The notes under the pieces are model-generated. The model had not been told where the DNA came from, did no database searches, and saw nothing but the letters and a program-made list of their open reading frames with translations. Below, in pieces: positions 7,507-15,076 of a stretch of 18,752 bases of DNA. The first letter of the stretch is position 1. Every line of letters begins with the position of its first letter. The position numbers and the translations under genes were made by a program. This stretch comes from an uncultured Oceanospirillales bacterium (GTDB lineage: Bacteria; Pseudomonadota; Gammaproteobacteria; Pseudomonadales; Litorivicinaceae). The DNA lies in the NCBI GenBank assembly GCA_913061245.1, contig CAJXTO010000013.1, positions 1 through 18,752 of the forward strand, given 5' to 3'.

Positions 7507-8145
7507 CTATGGGGAACGGCGCACCCGATTCCAACTCGTTCCATCGAATCGATAATCCAAACGGTCATGTAACCGCGATGAACGACCCTGCCAAAATTCG
7601 ATGCGCGTTGCCCGAACGGCATATCCACCCCAATGTTGCGGCCGAGGCACTTGGTCCGGATATTGAGCCTCTAACTCGGTCATTTTTTCTGTCAACACGT
7701 CATGCGACTCAATGACTTGTGACTGTTGACTCGCCCACGCACCCAATCGAGATCCTTTCGGCCGCTCTTGGAAATAGGCATCATTTTCTTCGTCGCTCAG
7801 CTTTTCAACTGTGCCCTCAACTCGCACTTGACGCTCGAGTTGATCCCACCAAAAAACCAACGCAGCCGACGGTGATGCCAAAAGCTCCTCACCTTTATGG
7901 CTCAGATAATTGGTATAAAACTTAAAGTCTCGTCCGTCTTGCCCTTTTAACAAGACAATACGTGCATGCGGATTACCCATCCCATCAATCGTCGCCAACG
8001 TCATCGCGTTGGGTTCAAGTTGCGTTGTTTTCTTCGCATCACTTAACCATGCCTCGAACAAAGCAATCGGATCTGCTCCTGCATCTTCTTCGAGTAACTG
8101 ACCGACCTGATAATCTCTGCGCAGTCCTTCTAAATCACGATTCAT
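7507..8145 (-). CDS. pdxH: Pyridoxine/pyridoxamine 5'-phosphate oxidase
   Basis: FMN-dependent oxidase that converts pyridoxine or pyridoxamine 5'-phosphate to pyridoxal 5'-phosphate, the last step of vitamin B6 synthesis and salvage. It has 212 residues; the E. coli enzyme has 218. The family signature IEFWQGRSSRLHDR is complete at 182-195. Other conserved stretches are RIVLLKGQDGRDFKFYTNY (62-80), SHKGEEL (82-88), VFWWDQLERQVRVEGTVEKL (97-116) and ERPKGSRLGAWASQQSQVI (127-145). The start at 8145 (MNRDLEGLRRDYQ) was chosen because it fits the family N-terminus and has a GGAG site. It lies 11 bp inside the 3' end of radA, so translation is probably coupled. The open frame upstream to 8199 is just radA shadow. 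Confidence 0.96.
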   Translation of the reverse strand: MNRDLEGLRRDYQVGQLLEEDAGADPIALFEAWLSDAKKTTQLEPNAMTLATIDGMGNPHARIVLLKGQDGRDFKFYTNYLSHKGEELLASPSAALVFWWDQLERQVRVEGTVEKLSDEENDAYFQERPKGSRLGAWASQQSQVIESHDVLTEKMTELEAQYPDQVPRPQHWGGYAVRATRIEFWQGRSSRLHDRLDYRFDGTSWNRVRRSP

Positions 8146-9499
8146 CAAATAACTCCAACACCTGACTGATGCGCTCAACGCGACACACTTCAATACCACT
8201 CACTGGTTGTTTGGGAGCATTCGCGGAAGGCACGATGGCTTTTTTAAATCCATGCTTGGCAGCCTCACGAATTCGCTCTTGACCTGATGCGACAGGCCTC
8301 ACTTCACCTGACAACCCAACTTCACCGAAAATCACCCAATCCTTGGGGATTGTTTTACCTCGGAAACTCGATACACAGGCTAACAATAATCCGAGATCAG
8401 CTCCCGTTTCTGTTACTTTGACGCCGCCAACAGCATTGACGAATACATCCTGATCACCCAGTTGAACATGGCCATGACGATGCAAAATTGCCAGCAACAT
8501 GGCGAGACGCTGCCCATCAAGACCAACCGCGATCCGCTTCGGAGAGCCACCTAAACTACTATCGACCAGCGCCTGAACTTCGACCAATAAGGGACGGGTG
8601 CCCTCCCATGTGCAAATCACTGAAGAGCCCGGCGCCACACTTTCAGGGCGACTTAAAAATATCGCCGATGGATTTTTAACTTCTCTGAGACCTGTTTCGG
8701 TCATCGCAAAAACACCGAGCTCTCCAACCGAGCCAAATCGATTTTTATGCGCACGAAGTGTTCTGAATCGACCACCACTATCACCTTCGAGAAGGAGCGA
8801 TGCATCAATAATGTGCTCAAGTACTTTCGGCCCAGCCAATGCGCCTTCTTTAGTCACATGACCAACCAGTAAAACAATCACACCTGTTGCTTTCGCTAGC
8901 CGCGTTAATTGCGCAGCAGACTCGCGAACTTGACCAACACTACCGGGTGCGCCAGAGAGTGATTCAACCTGCATCACTTGAACTGAATCGACAACCAATA
9001 ATGCGGGCTTGACCTGTTCAACCATGGCAGCTATCGCTTCAACCCGAGTCTCAGATACGCACTCAAGCTGGTCGCCATTTAATCCCAAACGCTGCGCGCG
9101 CAACGCAATTTGCTCGAGGGATTCCTCACCTGTGACATACAAACAGGGCTTTTGCTCTGACAGCAGCGTCGTCACTTGCAGTAATAACGTACTTTTACCG
9201 GCACCTGGCGCCCCGCCAAGCAGAATCACAGATCCAGGAACAAATCCCCCACCCAAAACACGGTCAAACTCTGAATATCCAGATCCGAGACGAGCAAGCC
9301 GCTCCGGTTTAATCGCTGATAGCTTTGAGCGCTCGGGGATAGCGCCTGCATAGCCTCCGGACCGGCCTTTAGCGGGCTCGGGAGCCTGAACTGATTCAAC
9401 AAGCGTATTCCATGCCTGACAACCAGGGCACTGCCCTGCCCACTGTGACGAGGTAGCGCCACATTCTTGGCATTGATAGATGGATTTGACTTTAGCCAC
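8135..9499 (-). CDS. radA: DNA repair protein RadA (Sms)
   Basis: RadA is a RecA-like, DnaB-like hexameric ATPase that drives branch migration in homologous recombination. It has 454 residues, near the E. coli 460. A C4 zinc finger at the N-terminus uses Cys10, Cys13, Cys24 and Cys27. Walker A GGAPGAGKST is at 95-104, Walker B LLVVDS at 167-172, and the RadA-specific KNRFG at 252-256. The rest is the Lon-protease-like domain (from about 280). The start is GTG at 9499 with an AGGAG site six bases upstream. An out-of-frame ATG overlaps it two bases earlier (9501). The gene follows hexR by 35 bp and overlaps pdxH by 11 bp. Confidence 0.97.
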   Translation of the reverse strand: MAKVKSIYQCQECGATSSQWAGQCPGCQAWNTLVESVQAPEPAKGRSGGYAGAIPERSKLSAIKPERLARLGSGYSEFDRVLGGGFVPGSVILLGGAPGAGKSTLLLQVTTLLSEQKPCLYVTGEESLEQIALRAQRLGLNGDQLECVSETRVEAIAAMVEQVKPALLVVDSVQVMQVESLSGAPGSVGQVRESAAQLTRLAKATGVIVLLVGHVTKEGALAGPKVLEHIIDASLLLEGDSGGRFRTLRAHKNRFGSVGELGVFAMTETGLREVKNPSAIFLSRPESVAPGSSVICTWEGTRPLLVEVQALVDSSLGGSPKRIAVGLDGQRLAMLLAILHRHGHVQLGDQDVFVNAVGGVKVTETGADLGLLLACVSSFRGKTIPKDWVIFGEVGLSGEVRPVASGQERIREAAKHGFKKAIVPSANAPKQPVSGIEVCRVERISQVLELFDES

Positions 9500-9534
9500 A
9501 TTGGTCTCCTGTTCACTACAGGATAGACCAGATT

Positions 9535-10362
9535 TTAACCGACAGCGCGCTCAGTTCGTGTTGATGTCAGATGTTTAAACTTCCGCTGAGTGCGAACAGC
9601 CTGCTGGATACTCTCGCCAAGAACGTCAAGAACGATCTGACAAACCATACGGTTCGTAAATCGAGCCATTGTTGCACTGGACGAGTCCAAGACCAGGTCG
9701 AGTGTTCTGTGACAGGCGCGGGCTAATGGGGAACCTGTCGGTGCGATTGCAATTAAGCGCGCACCGCGCTCATCCGCAAGTGTCGCTGACTGAACCATGG
9801 GGGCGGTTTCACCATTTGTGCAGAGAAATAAAAATAGATCGTCCGGTGACGCGGTATTTGCCGTGAGTTCTTGGATGACTGCATCAGTATGAACAACAAC
9901 CGCGATCGGCGCACCAATGAAGAGCTCTTGAGCTCCACGTGCCAGGCCAGAAGTTGGGCCCAAACCGTAAATTAGTAACCGACGGCAATCGAGGATCTCG
10001 CCAATGACACCGATCAGATCTTGTTCTGGTAATCGTGTGCGGGCTCGATTCATTCGAGACATTGCAGTCTCGAACATTTTATCTGCTAGTTGAAGAATTG
10101 AATCACTGTCTTCAAGGCCACGAACCTGAAAAGTCGCTGGATTCGCAAGTGTTTGCGCAAGGCGTAATTTAAAGTCAGGGAAACCACGACAGCCAAGAGA
10201 TCGGCAAAACCGATTCACTGTTGGCTCAGACACACCTGCAGCAACTGCCAATCGCGCTATGCTTAGATGAACAGAATGCTCCGGATCCGCTAAGATCGTC
10301 TCAGCAACAGCTCGCTCAGATTTACTGAGATTAGATAGTGAGGCACGGACTTGATCAATCAC
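9535..10362 (-). CDS. hexR: RpiR/HexR-family transcriptional regulator
   Basis: A 275-residue RpiR-family regulator, close to HexR in length and sequence. The N-terminal helix-turn-helix domain contains SKSERAVAETIL (13-24) and SIARLAVAAGVSEPTVNRFCRSLG (34-57), nearly identical to the HexR recognition helix. The C-terminal sugar-isomerase (SIS) domain covers about 115-240 (LLIYGLGPTSGLA, LFLFLCTNGETAPMV). HexR proteins repress central sugar metabolism genes and respond to 2-keto-3-deoxy-6-phosphogluconate. No such gene is nearby here; the downstream gene is radA. The GTG at 10362 is preferred because AAAGGAG lies 7 bases before it; the frame is open to a GTG at 10404 that would read through this site. 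The gene symbol is by similarity; another RpiR specificity is possible. Confidence 0.8.
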   Translation of the reverse strand: MIDQVRASLSNLSKSERAVAETILADPEHSVHLSIARLAVAAGVSEPTVNRFCRSLGCRGFPDFKLRLAQTLANPATFQVRGLEDSDSILQLADKMFETAMSRMNRARTRLPEQDLIGVIGEILDCRRLLIYGLGPTSGLARGAQELFIGAPIAVVVHTDAVIQELTANTASPDDLFLFLCTNGETAPMVQSATLADERGARLIAIAPTGSPLARACHRTLDLVLDSSSATMARFTNRMVCQIVLDVLGESIQQAVRTQRKFKHLTSTRTERAVG

Positions 10363-10375
10363 TGTGTCGCTCCTT

Positions 10376-10389
10376 TGTAATTCTTCACA
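10376..10389. promoter_or_regulatory. Dyad resembling a HexR site between hexR and the tlpA-like gene
   Basis: TGTAATTCTTCACA is an imperfect dyad (TGTRA-N4-TYACA). One half matches the TGTAATT half of the HexR consensus TGTAATTAAATTACA; the other half is degenerate and one base is missing in the centre. It abuts the hexR ribosome site, where bound protein could autoregulate. Its function is inferred only. Confidence 0.25.
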
Positions 10390-10444
10390 TATTATTGAGC
10401 ACACGCATCGCCGAACTCCGTTCGACTAACAAGGAGAATAAACA

Positions 10445-10909
10445 ATGTTCAATCGTAGGACAATCCTGTTCGGGATTTTCATGTATCTAAGCGCATTAAC
10501 AGCTCACGCAAATGGCTTTACAGACCTCAACGACCAGCCGTTTGAAATTAAGGGTCCGGCGGTAGTGAACTTCTGGGCGACATGGTGTGCACCCTGTATT
10601 AAAGAATTACCCGATCTGGAAAAACTCGGTCAAAAATTAGGTGCTGAAGCAACTGTTTATTTGGTTAATTTCGGTGAAAGCACCAAAACGATCGAAGGAT
10701 TCAAATCCAAAAAACCCGATCTTTTTGGAGACCACACGGTACTGCTGAAAGATGCCAAGATGTCAGGACTCAAAGCCTACGGCCTTCGTGGCGTTCCAAC
10801 GACCGTACTGATCAATGGTTCCAATGAAGCCGTGGAAAGCATCCAAGGCATGAAAGAATGGGGAGCCGATGAGGTCGTTTCCGAAATTAAGGCGAAGATT
10901 TTGCCTTAA
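10445..10909 (+). CDS. TlpA-like periplasmic thiol-disulfide oxidoreductase
   Basis: A 154-residue thioredoxin-fold protein with an N-terminal signal or anchor segment (about 1-22, ending LTAHA before NGF). The active site is WCAPC (Cys48, Cys51), preceded by VVNFWAT as in TlpA/ResA proteins, and the cis-proline is Pro118 in RGVPTT. Proteins of this type reduce disulfides in the cell envelope, for example during cytochrome c maturation; the true substrate is unknown. AAGGAG lies eight bases before the ATG. A small hairpin, CGAAC-TCC-GTTCG (10412-10424), sits in the leader. The 3' end overlaps the convergent dsbD-type gene by 23 bp; that protein is the kind that feeds electrons to such periplasmic thioredoxins, so the two may work together. 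Confidence 0.85.
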   Translation: MFNRRTILFGIFMYLSALTAHANGFTDLNDQPFEIKGPAVVNFWATWCAPCIKELPDLEKLGQKLGAEATVYLVNFGESTKTIEGFKSKKPDLFGDHTVLLKDAKMSGLKAYGLRGVPTTVLINGSNEAVESIQGMKEWGADEVVSEIKAKILP

Positions 10910-12899
10910 CGGCATCTTCGAGCTCATCAAAACTCGGGAATTGTGACAAGACGATTGGGTCCATTCCCGGGTGATTCACCACATAAAGCGGCACACCAAC
11001 CCGGTCGAACGCATTTAAATATTCAGTAATCAGCGGGTCATAACGGGTCCAGTCACCCGTCATCCGAATCACACCGTGATCTTCAAACAACCGGTCAACA
11101 GCTTCTGTTTTCAGCAATCGTTTTTCCGTGACTTTACAAGTAATGCACCAGTCAGCCGTCATGTTAATGAAGACAGATCGTCCGTCATTGAGGTGCGCTC
11201 GTAATGCACTCGATGCGTAAGGCTCAGTATCCACCTCAACCATCACCTGATCTGAAGAGACTGGTGCGACTTGAGATACGCTTGGAATTGCCGTTAAAGA
11301 AGCAACCACCGCCAATACACCCAGAATTCTCGAGATCCGCCCCTCTCCTTTAGTCAGCCAAACACCAAATACCAGCAACAGTAATCCGCCGAGAATCAAT
11401 GCCAAAATGTCAGAGGATGTTTGACGGACGAGAACCCACAACAGCCAAATTGCAGTCGCCAAAATTGGAAATGCCAACAACTGTTTTAATCGGATCATCC
11501 AATTGCCAGGACGCGGTAATCGACTCGCCAATTGTGGCCAAATAGCAAATGCGAGCATCGGAAGAGCCAAGCCAAGACCCAAGGCCGAGAAAACAATTAA
11601 CGTAATCCACCACGGTTGCGTCAACGTGTAACCCATCGCGACACCCATGAATGGGGCTGTACAGGGAGTCGCAACGACAACGGCCAACACGCCAGTAAAA
11701 AACTCAGCACGCCCCGAGTGGCCTTCTGTCAGATTCTGTCCGACACCTGACAGCGCCATACCGAATTCGACCCAGCCATATAGCCATAGTCCTAGAATTA
11801 CAAACACATACACTAACAGAGCAACAAACCATGGCGTTTGTAACTGGAAGCCCCACCCGATTTGTGCGCCACCGGCTTTAAGACCAACCATAATTGAGGC
11901 CAACACCAACATGGTTGCCAAGATGCCGGCGGTGTAAAGCCACGCCCCTTTTTGGACATCGCGCCGCTCTTTTGTGGCCTTCCCTGCAATCGATAGAGCC
12001 TTAATGGAAAGCACAGGGAATACACATGGCATCAAATTCAAAATCAACCCACCAGCCAATGCCATGATCAAGACAAGACCAAGTGATAAGTTCTGCTTCT
12101 CAACCGAAGGGACGGCGAGAGTCGAATCATATGGCAAGCGAACTCCGCCAGATTCGAGCCCAATAACCCAATGACCGACAGCATAGGCTGAAGGATCCAA
12201 CGCGCGATCAAAAGTGACTAAGACGCCACCCCCAAGCGATTGCACACTCTCGACAAGTCCCAGAATTTCTCCAGAACCCTCGGGCATCACATCGTTAATC
12301 GCAATCTCGTTAAATCCAGAGATCCATACGGATTGAGTGCCAGCAAAATTAACGCTCGCAGGAAAATCTGTGGGGACAGCTGCACGTGCAGCATCGATTT
12401 GCTGCACAGATGCAGAACGGCGCACATCGAGTTGAGATGAGACAACCGGCAACGAAATGCTGATCTCTTGGCTTTCGGGAATACAAATATCCTTGCAAAC
12501 CAACCAGCGTGCCTCGCCAGTGAGTGACCATTGACCCGATACTGTTTGAGGCACTGTGATCTGAAATGGATGAATAACCGCTTTGGTATATCCATAAGTC
12601 AGAAGGCTGACATCGTCTCCAAACGGTTTTGTTTTCGCGAGTGGGAATTGAAGATCCGGCTCATACGATTGGGTGCCATCACTCAATTCAAGTGAGGGAG
12701 GCAAACCAGTTGAACCCGCATTCTTCCAGTACGTATTCCAACCGTCAGCAATTTCGAGTGACAACCCAAACCACAAGGTGTCACCAGGAACAACTGATTC
12801 AACCGGCGTGATTAAACGCGCAGTGACTTGGTTGGCCTGAGATAATCCAGGCAGCACGGCAAATAAAGAAAAAACGCAGGCTTTTAAAATCCATTTCAT
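10887..12899 (-). CDS. DsbD/ScsB-type thiol-disulfide transporter
   Basis: An inner-membrane protein of 670 residues that carries reducing equivalents from cytoplasmic thioredoxin to the periplasm. Order of parts: signal peptide 1-22; periplasmic N-terminal domain to about 265 with CKDIC (Cys135, Cys139); a transmembrane DsbD core (about 272-540) with the two essential cysteines Cys292 (NLMPCVFPVL) and Cys413 (ATPCTAPFMG); then a C-terminal periplasmic thioredoxin domain with CITC (Cys585, Cys588). The long N-terminal domain and CxxxC fit the ScsB-like branch rather than classical DsbD. All three cysteine pairs are intact. No ribosome site is visible before the ATG at 12899. The gene is divergent from imuA across 52 bp that hold a LexA box, and overlaps the convergent TlpA-like gene at its end. 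Confidence 0.9.
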   Translation of the reverse strand: MKWILKACVFSLFAVLPGLSQANQVTARLITPVESVVPGDTLWFGLSLEIADGWNTYWKNAGSTGLPPSLELSDGTQSYEPDLQFPLAKTKPFGDDVSLLTYGYTKAVIHPFQITVPQTVSGQWSLTGEARWLVCKDICIPESQEISISLPVVSSQLDVRRSASVQQIDAARAAVPTDFPASVNFAGTQSVWISGFNEIAINDVMPEGSGEILGLVESVQSLGGGVLVTFDRALDPSAYAVGHWVIGLESGGVRLPYDSTLAVPSVEKQNLSLGLVLIMALAGGLILNLMPCVFPVLSIKALSIAGKATKERRDVQKGAWLYTAGILATMLVLASIMVGLKAGGAQIGWGFQLQTPWFVALLVYVFVILGLWLYGWVEFGMALSGVGQNLTEGHSGRAEFFTGVLAVVVATPCTAPFMGVAMGYTLTQPWWITLIVFSALGLGLALPMLAFAIWPQLASRLPRPGNWMIRLKQLLAFPILATAIWLLWVLVRQTSSDILALILGGLLLLVFGVWLTKGEGRISRILGVLAVVASLTAIPSVSQVAPVSSDQVMVEVDTEPYASSALRAHLNDGRSVFINMTADWCITCKVTEKRLLKTEAVDRLFEDHGVIRMTGDWTRYDPLITEYLNAFDRVGVPLYVVNHPGMDPIVLSQFPSFDELEDAVKAKSSP

Positions 12900-12916
12900 G
12901 TGGCGAGATTAGCGGA

Positions 12917-12949
12917 TTGACTTCGGTAAAAAACTGTATTTTTATACAG
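12917..12949 (+). promoter_or_regulatory. SOS promoter with LexA box for imuAB
   Basis: CTGTATTTTTATACAG (12934-12949) is a full CTGT-N8-ACAG LexA box of the E. coli type, flanked by AA and TT that extend the dyad. On the plus strand TTGACT (12917-12922) is 17 bp from TTTTAT (12940-12945), so the -10 lies inside the box and LexA binding would block RNA polymerase. The predicted transcription start coincides with the imuA ATG at 12952. On the minus strand the box contains TATAAA, a possible but unsupported -10 for dsbD. Confidence 0.88.
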
Positions 12950-12951
12950 TT

Positions 12952-13635
12952 ATGAAAACAAATCTTTTACGCCCTCTATTTGATGCCGGAAAGCTGTGGC
13001 AAGGCAATACAGAAACCACGATCGAAGTCACCGATACTGGGTTTCCGGAACTCAATACCCAACTGTGCAGCCAAGGTTGGCCCGCACATATGTTGATTGA
13101 ATTTCTAACTGATGATGTTTTTTCAGCCCCTATTCAATGTGCGTTAGCCACTTGGCGCTCACAGCGCGATGCGCGTTGGATCGCTTTTGTAAATCCACCA
13201 TTAACTCCCTGTACTGAAAGACTGATGCAAGAAGGAATCGACACAGAAAAAATCGACGTCATAGATATACCAACCGATCAGTTTGCCTGGTGCTTAGAAC
13301 AGCTCGCCCTATCAGCGTCCACACGCAGCATAATCGCATGGGAAATGGAAACACTCACTTCAACACAGCTCAGGCGACTACAGCTCGCCTGCCAACGAGG
13401 GCAAACACAACTCTTTTTAGTCCGGCAGCTCACACATCGGAACCAAGCTTCACCAGCGCCCGTACGTGTCAGCATGCAGTCATCAATCACTGGTTTTGAG
13501 ATCACTATTTTTAAGCAGCCAGGAACAAATGCCAGACCACCCGTTGTGGTTCCCACCGAGCTTTCTTGGGTTCAAAAACCAAGCCCTGCTCGACGCACAA
13601 CGTGTATCACGCAGGACTCATCGAGACTGCATTAA
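12952..13635 (+). CDS. imuA: ImuA, translesion-synthesis accessory protein
   Basis: A 227-residue ImuA (SulA/RecA-like) protein of the DNA-damage-inducible mutasome, in which ImuA and ImuB help the error-prone polymerase DnaE2 copy past lesions. Recognised by order and motifs: LLRPLFDAGKLWQG at the start, GWPAHMLIEFL (45-55), RWIAFVNPP (75-83), the conserved LRRLQLACQRGQTQLFLVRQ (141-160), then ASPAPVRVSM and FEITIFKQPG. No Walker A is seen, as usual for ImuA. The LexA box ends two bases before the ATG and there is no Shine-Dalgarno, so a leaderless message is likely. The TAA stop overlaps the imuB ATG by one base (TAATG). Confidence 0.85.
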   Translation: MKTNLLRPLFDAGKLWQGNTETTIEVTDTGFPELNTQLCSQGWPAHMLIEFLTDDVFSAPIQCALATWRSQRDARWIAFVNPPLTPCTERLMQEGIDTEKIDVIDIPTDQFAWCLEQLALSASTRSIIAWEMETLTSTQLRRLQLACQRGQTQLFLVRQLTHRNQASPAPVRVSMQSSITGFEITIFKQPGTNARPPVVVPTELSWVQKPSPARRTTCITQDSSRLH

Positions 13636-15026
13636 TGATGATCTATGCGTACCTCAAATTTCCAAATTTACTTTTGGATGCACAAGGTGTCTCACATCAC
13701 AACGAGTGCGTTGCCATCCACCATCAAGGCCAGATCATGCAATGCTCCGAACAGGCATTAGCAGAAGGTGTTGTTCCTGGTATGACACTGAGTATGGCGC
13801 TCACACTCTGCCCACATTTACTCACTAAAGCGTATCAGGCAGATGCAGAGCGACGCTTACTGCATCGCTTAGCTCTCTGGGCATATCAGTATTCGCACCA
13901 GGTCGCGATCTGGAATAAAGGATTATGTATTGAAGTTTCAAAGAGCAAATCTCTATTTGGTGACCTTACTGAACTCACCCAAACTCTAAAAAATGCAGCC
14001 TCATCCCAAAGCTTCCAAATTCAGCTTGCCTTCGGGTACACCCCTGAAATGGCAGCTCTCTTCGTACAAGAAGGATTACGACCAAAGGAACACGCATTTC
14101 AAAAAACATTAAGTCGTATTTCAATTGATGCTGTAGCCATCCCGCGTGAACAAATTAAACGTCTAAAAAATATGGGGTTTCGAACAATCGGCGACTACTT
14201 TAGTGCGCCATCTCGAGCTCGGCAGGCACGAATCCACCAAGATACTTTCTTCTATTTCGATGCAATTGCAGGTCGCCATCAAACGCCACTGTCATGGTTT
14301 TCACCACCACCTGTTTTCGATCAATCCATTGAGTTTTTACGCGGACTTGAATCAGTCGATATGCTGAAATTTCCAGTCAATCGTTTAACACAAGATGCAG
14401 CGAACTGGTTAAGACAGCGGGTATGTGCAACCAGTCAGTTACGATGGGAAATTACACTGGAAAACCGTAGCATCGATATTTTACACATATCGCTCAACCA
14501 GCCAGTGAATGCAGCAACAGCACTTGCCGATCCTTCTTGGCTGCAGCTCGAAAAATTAAGACCTGCGTCACCGATGACAGGCATTCGCTTAACCATTCAA
14601 CACGTACATCAAGCGAGCCCACAAAAGAGTGACTTATTTGTTAAAACGCACGACACAGACCGATCGCAGTTACTCGATCGTCTCACCGCGCGTCTTAGCA
14701 AAAAATGCATCAAAGCACCGTGCCGACTTCAAGATCCACGACCTGAATACGCGAATCAGTTAGACAACAATCACAACACACATCCACTGCCTAACCTGCC
14801 GCCTCGCCCTCTCTGGCTACTCAACCCACCTGAGTCACTTGGATCATCACCTGAAAAAGCAGGTCATACCCTACTGCAAGGGCCAGAGCGAATCGAATCA
14901 GGATGGTGGGACTTCGAGCCTGCGTGTCGGAAATATTGGATCTGTCTGTTTCAAAACTCACGAATCAGTTGGATCTATCAGGATCAGCGCTCAAAAAGTT
15001 GGTGGCTTGCTGGTTGGTTCACTTAA
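13635..15026 (+). CDS. imuB: ImuB, catalytically inactive Y-family polymerase-like protein
   Basis: A 463-residue DinB/UmuC-like protein of the ImuB branch, which bridges the sliding clamp, ImuA and DnaE2 in damage-induced mutagenesis. The acidic residues needed for catalysis in active Y-family polymerases are missing: the N-terminus reads MIYAYLKFPNLLLDA instead of the DxD region, and the SLDE region is replaced by IWNKGLCIEVSKSKSLFG (92-109). A likely clamp-binding motif QKSDLF is at 330-335. The ImuB-specific C-terminus is present: GPERIESGWWDFE, then SRISWIYQDQ and WWLAGWFT. The ATG at 13635 overlaps the imuA stop and gives the family N-terminus; the frame is open to 13566 but those codons lie within imuA. 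No dnaE2 follows; rep starts 50 bp downstream. Confidence 0.9.
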   Translation: MMIYAYLKFPNLLLDAQGVSHHNECVAIHHQGQIMQCSEQALAEGVVPGMTLSMALTLCPHLLTKAYQADAERRLLHRLALWAYQYSHQVAIWNKGLCIEVSKSKSLFGDLTELTQTLKNAASSQSFQIQLAFGYTPEMAALFVQEGLRPKEHAFQKTLSRISIDAVAIPREQIKRLKNMGFRTIGDYFSAPSRARQARIHQDTFFYFDAIAGRHQTPLSWFSPPPVFDQSIEFLRGLESVDMLKFPVNRLTQDAANWLRQRVCATSQLRWEITLENRSIDILHISLNQPVNAATALADPSWLQLEKLRPASPMTGIRLTIQHVHQASPQKSDLFVKTHDTDRSQLLDRLTARLSKKCIKAPCRLQDPRPEYANQLDNNHNTHPLPNLPPRPLWLLNPPESLGSSPEKAGHTLLQGPERIESGWWDFEPACRKYWICLFQNSRISWIYQDQRSKSWWLAGWFT

Positions 15027-15076
15027 GCATTGCGACAACCTGCTAAACTCTCTTCTTCGTTTTCAAGGATCATTGC

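Noticed and set aside
7476..7628. Longer N-terminus for the efflux adaptor
   Set aside because: The extra 51 codons overlap pdxH and hide a clear signal peptide; ATG 7475 has its own ribosome site.
9226..9516. 96-codon open frame on the minus strand starting upstream of radA
   Set aside because: It is the frame of the out-of-frame ATG at radA's start; the residues resemble no protein and radA itself is unmistakable.
10363..10404. hexR start at the upstream GTG (10404)
   Set aside because: It would translate through the AAAGGAG site that serves the GTG at 10362, and the family N-terminus fits 10362.
13278..13556. Minus-strand 92-codon open frame inside imuA
   Set aside because: Shadow of imuA with no ribosome site and no recognisable domain.
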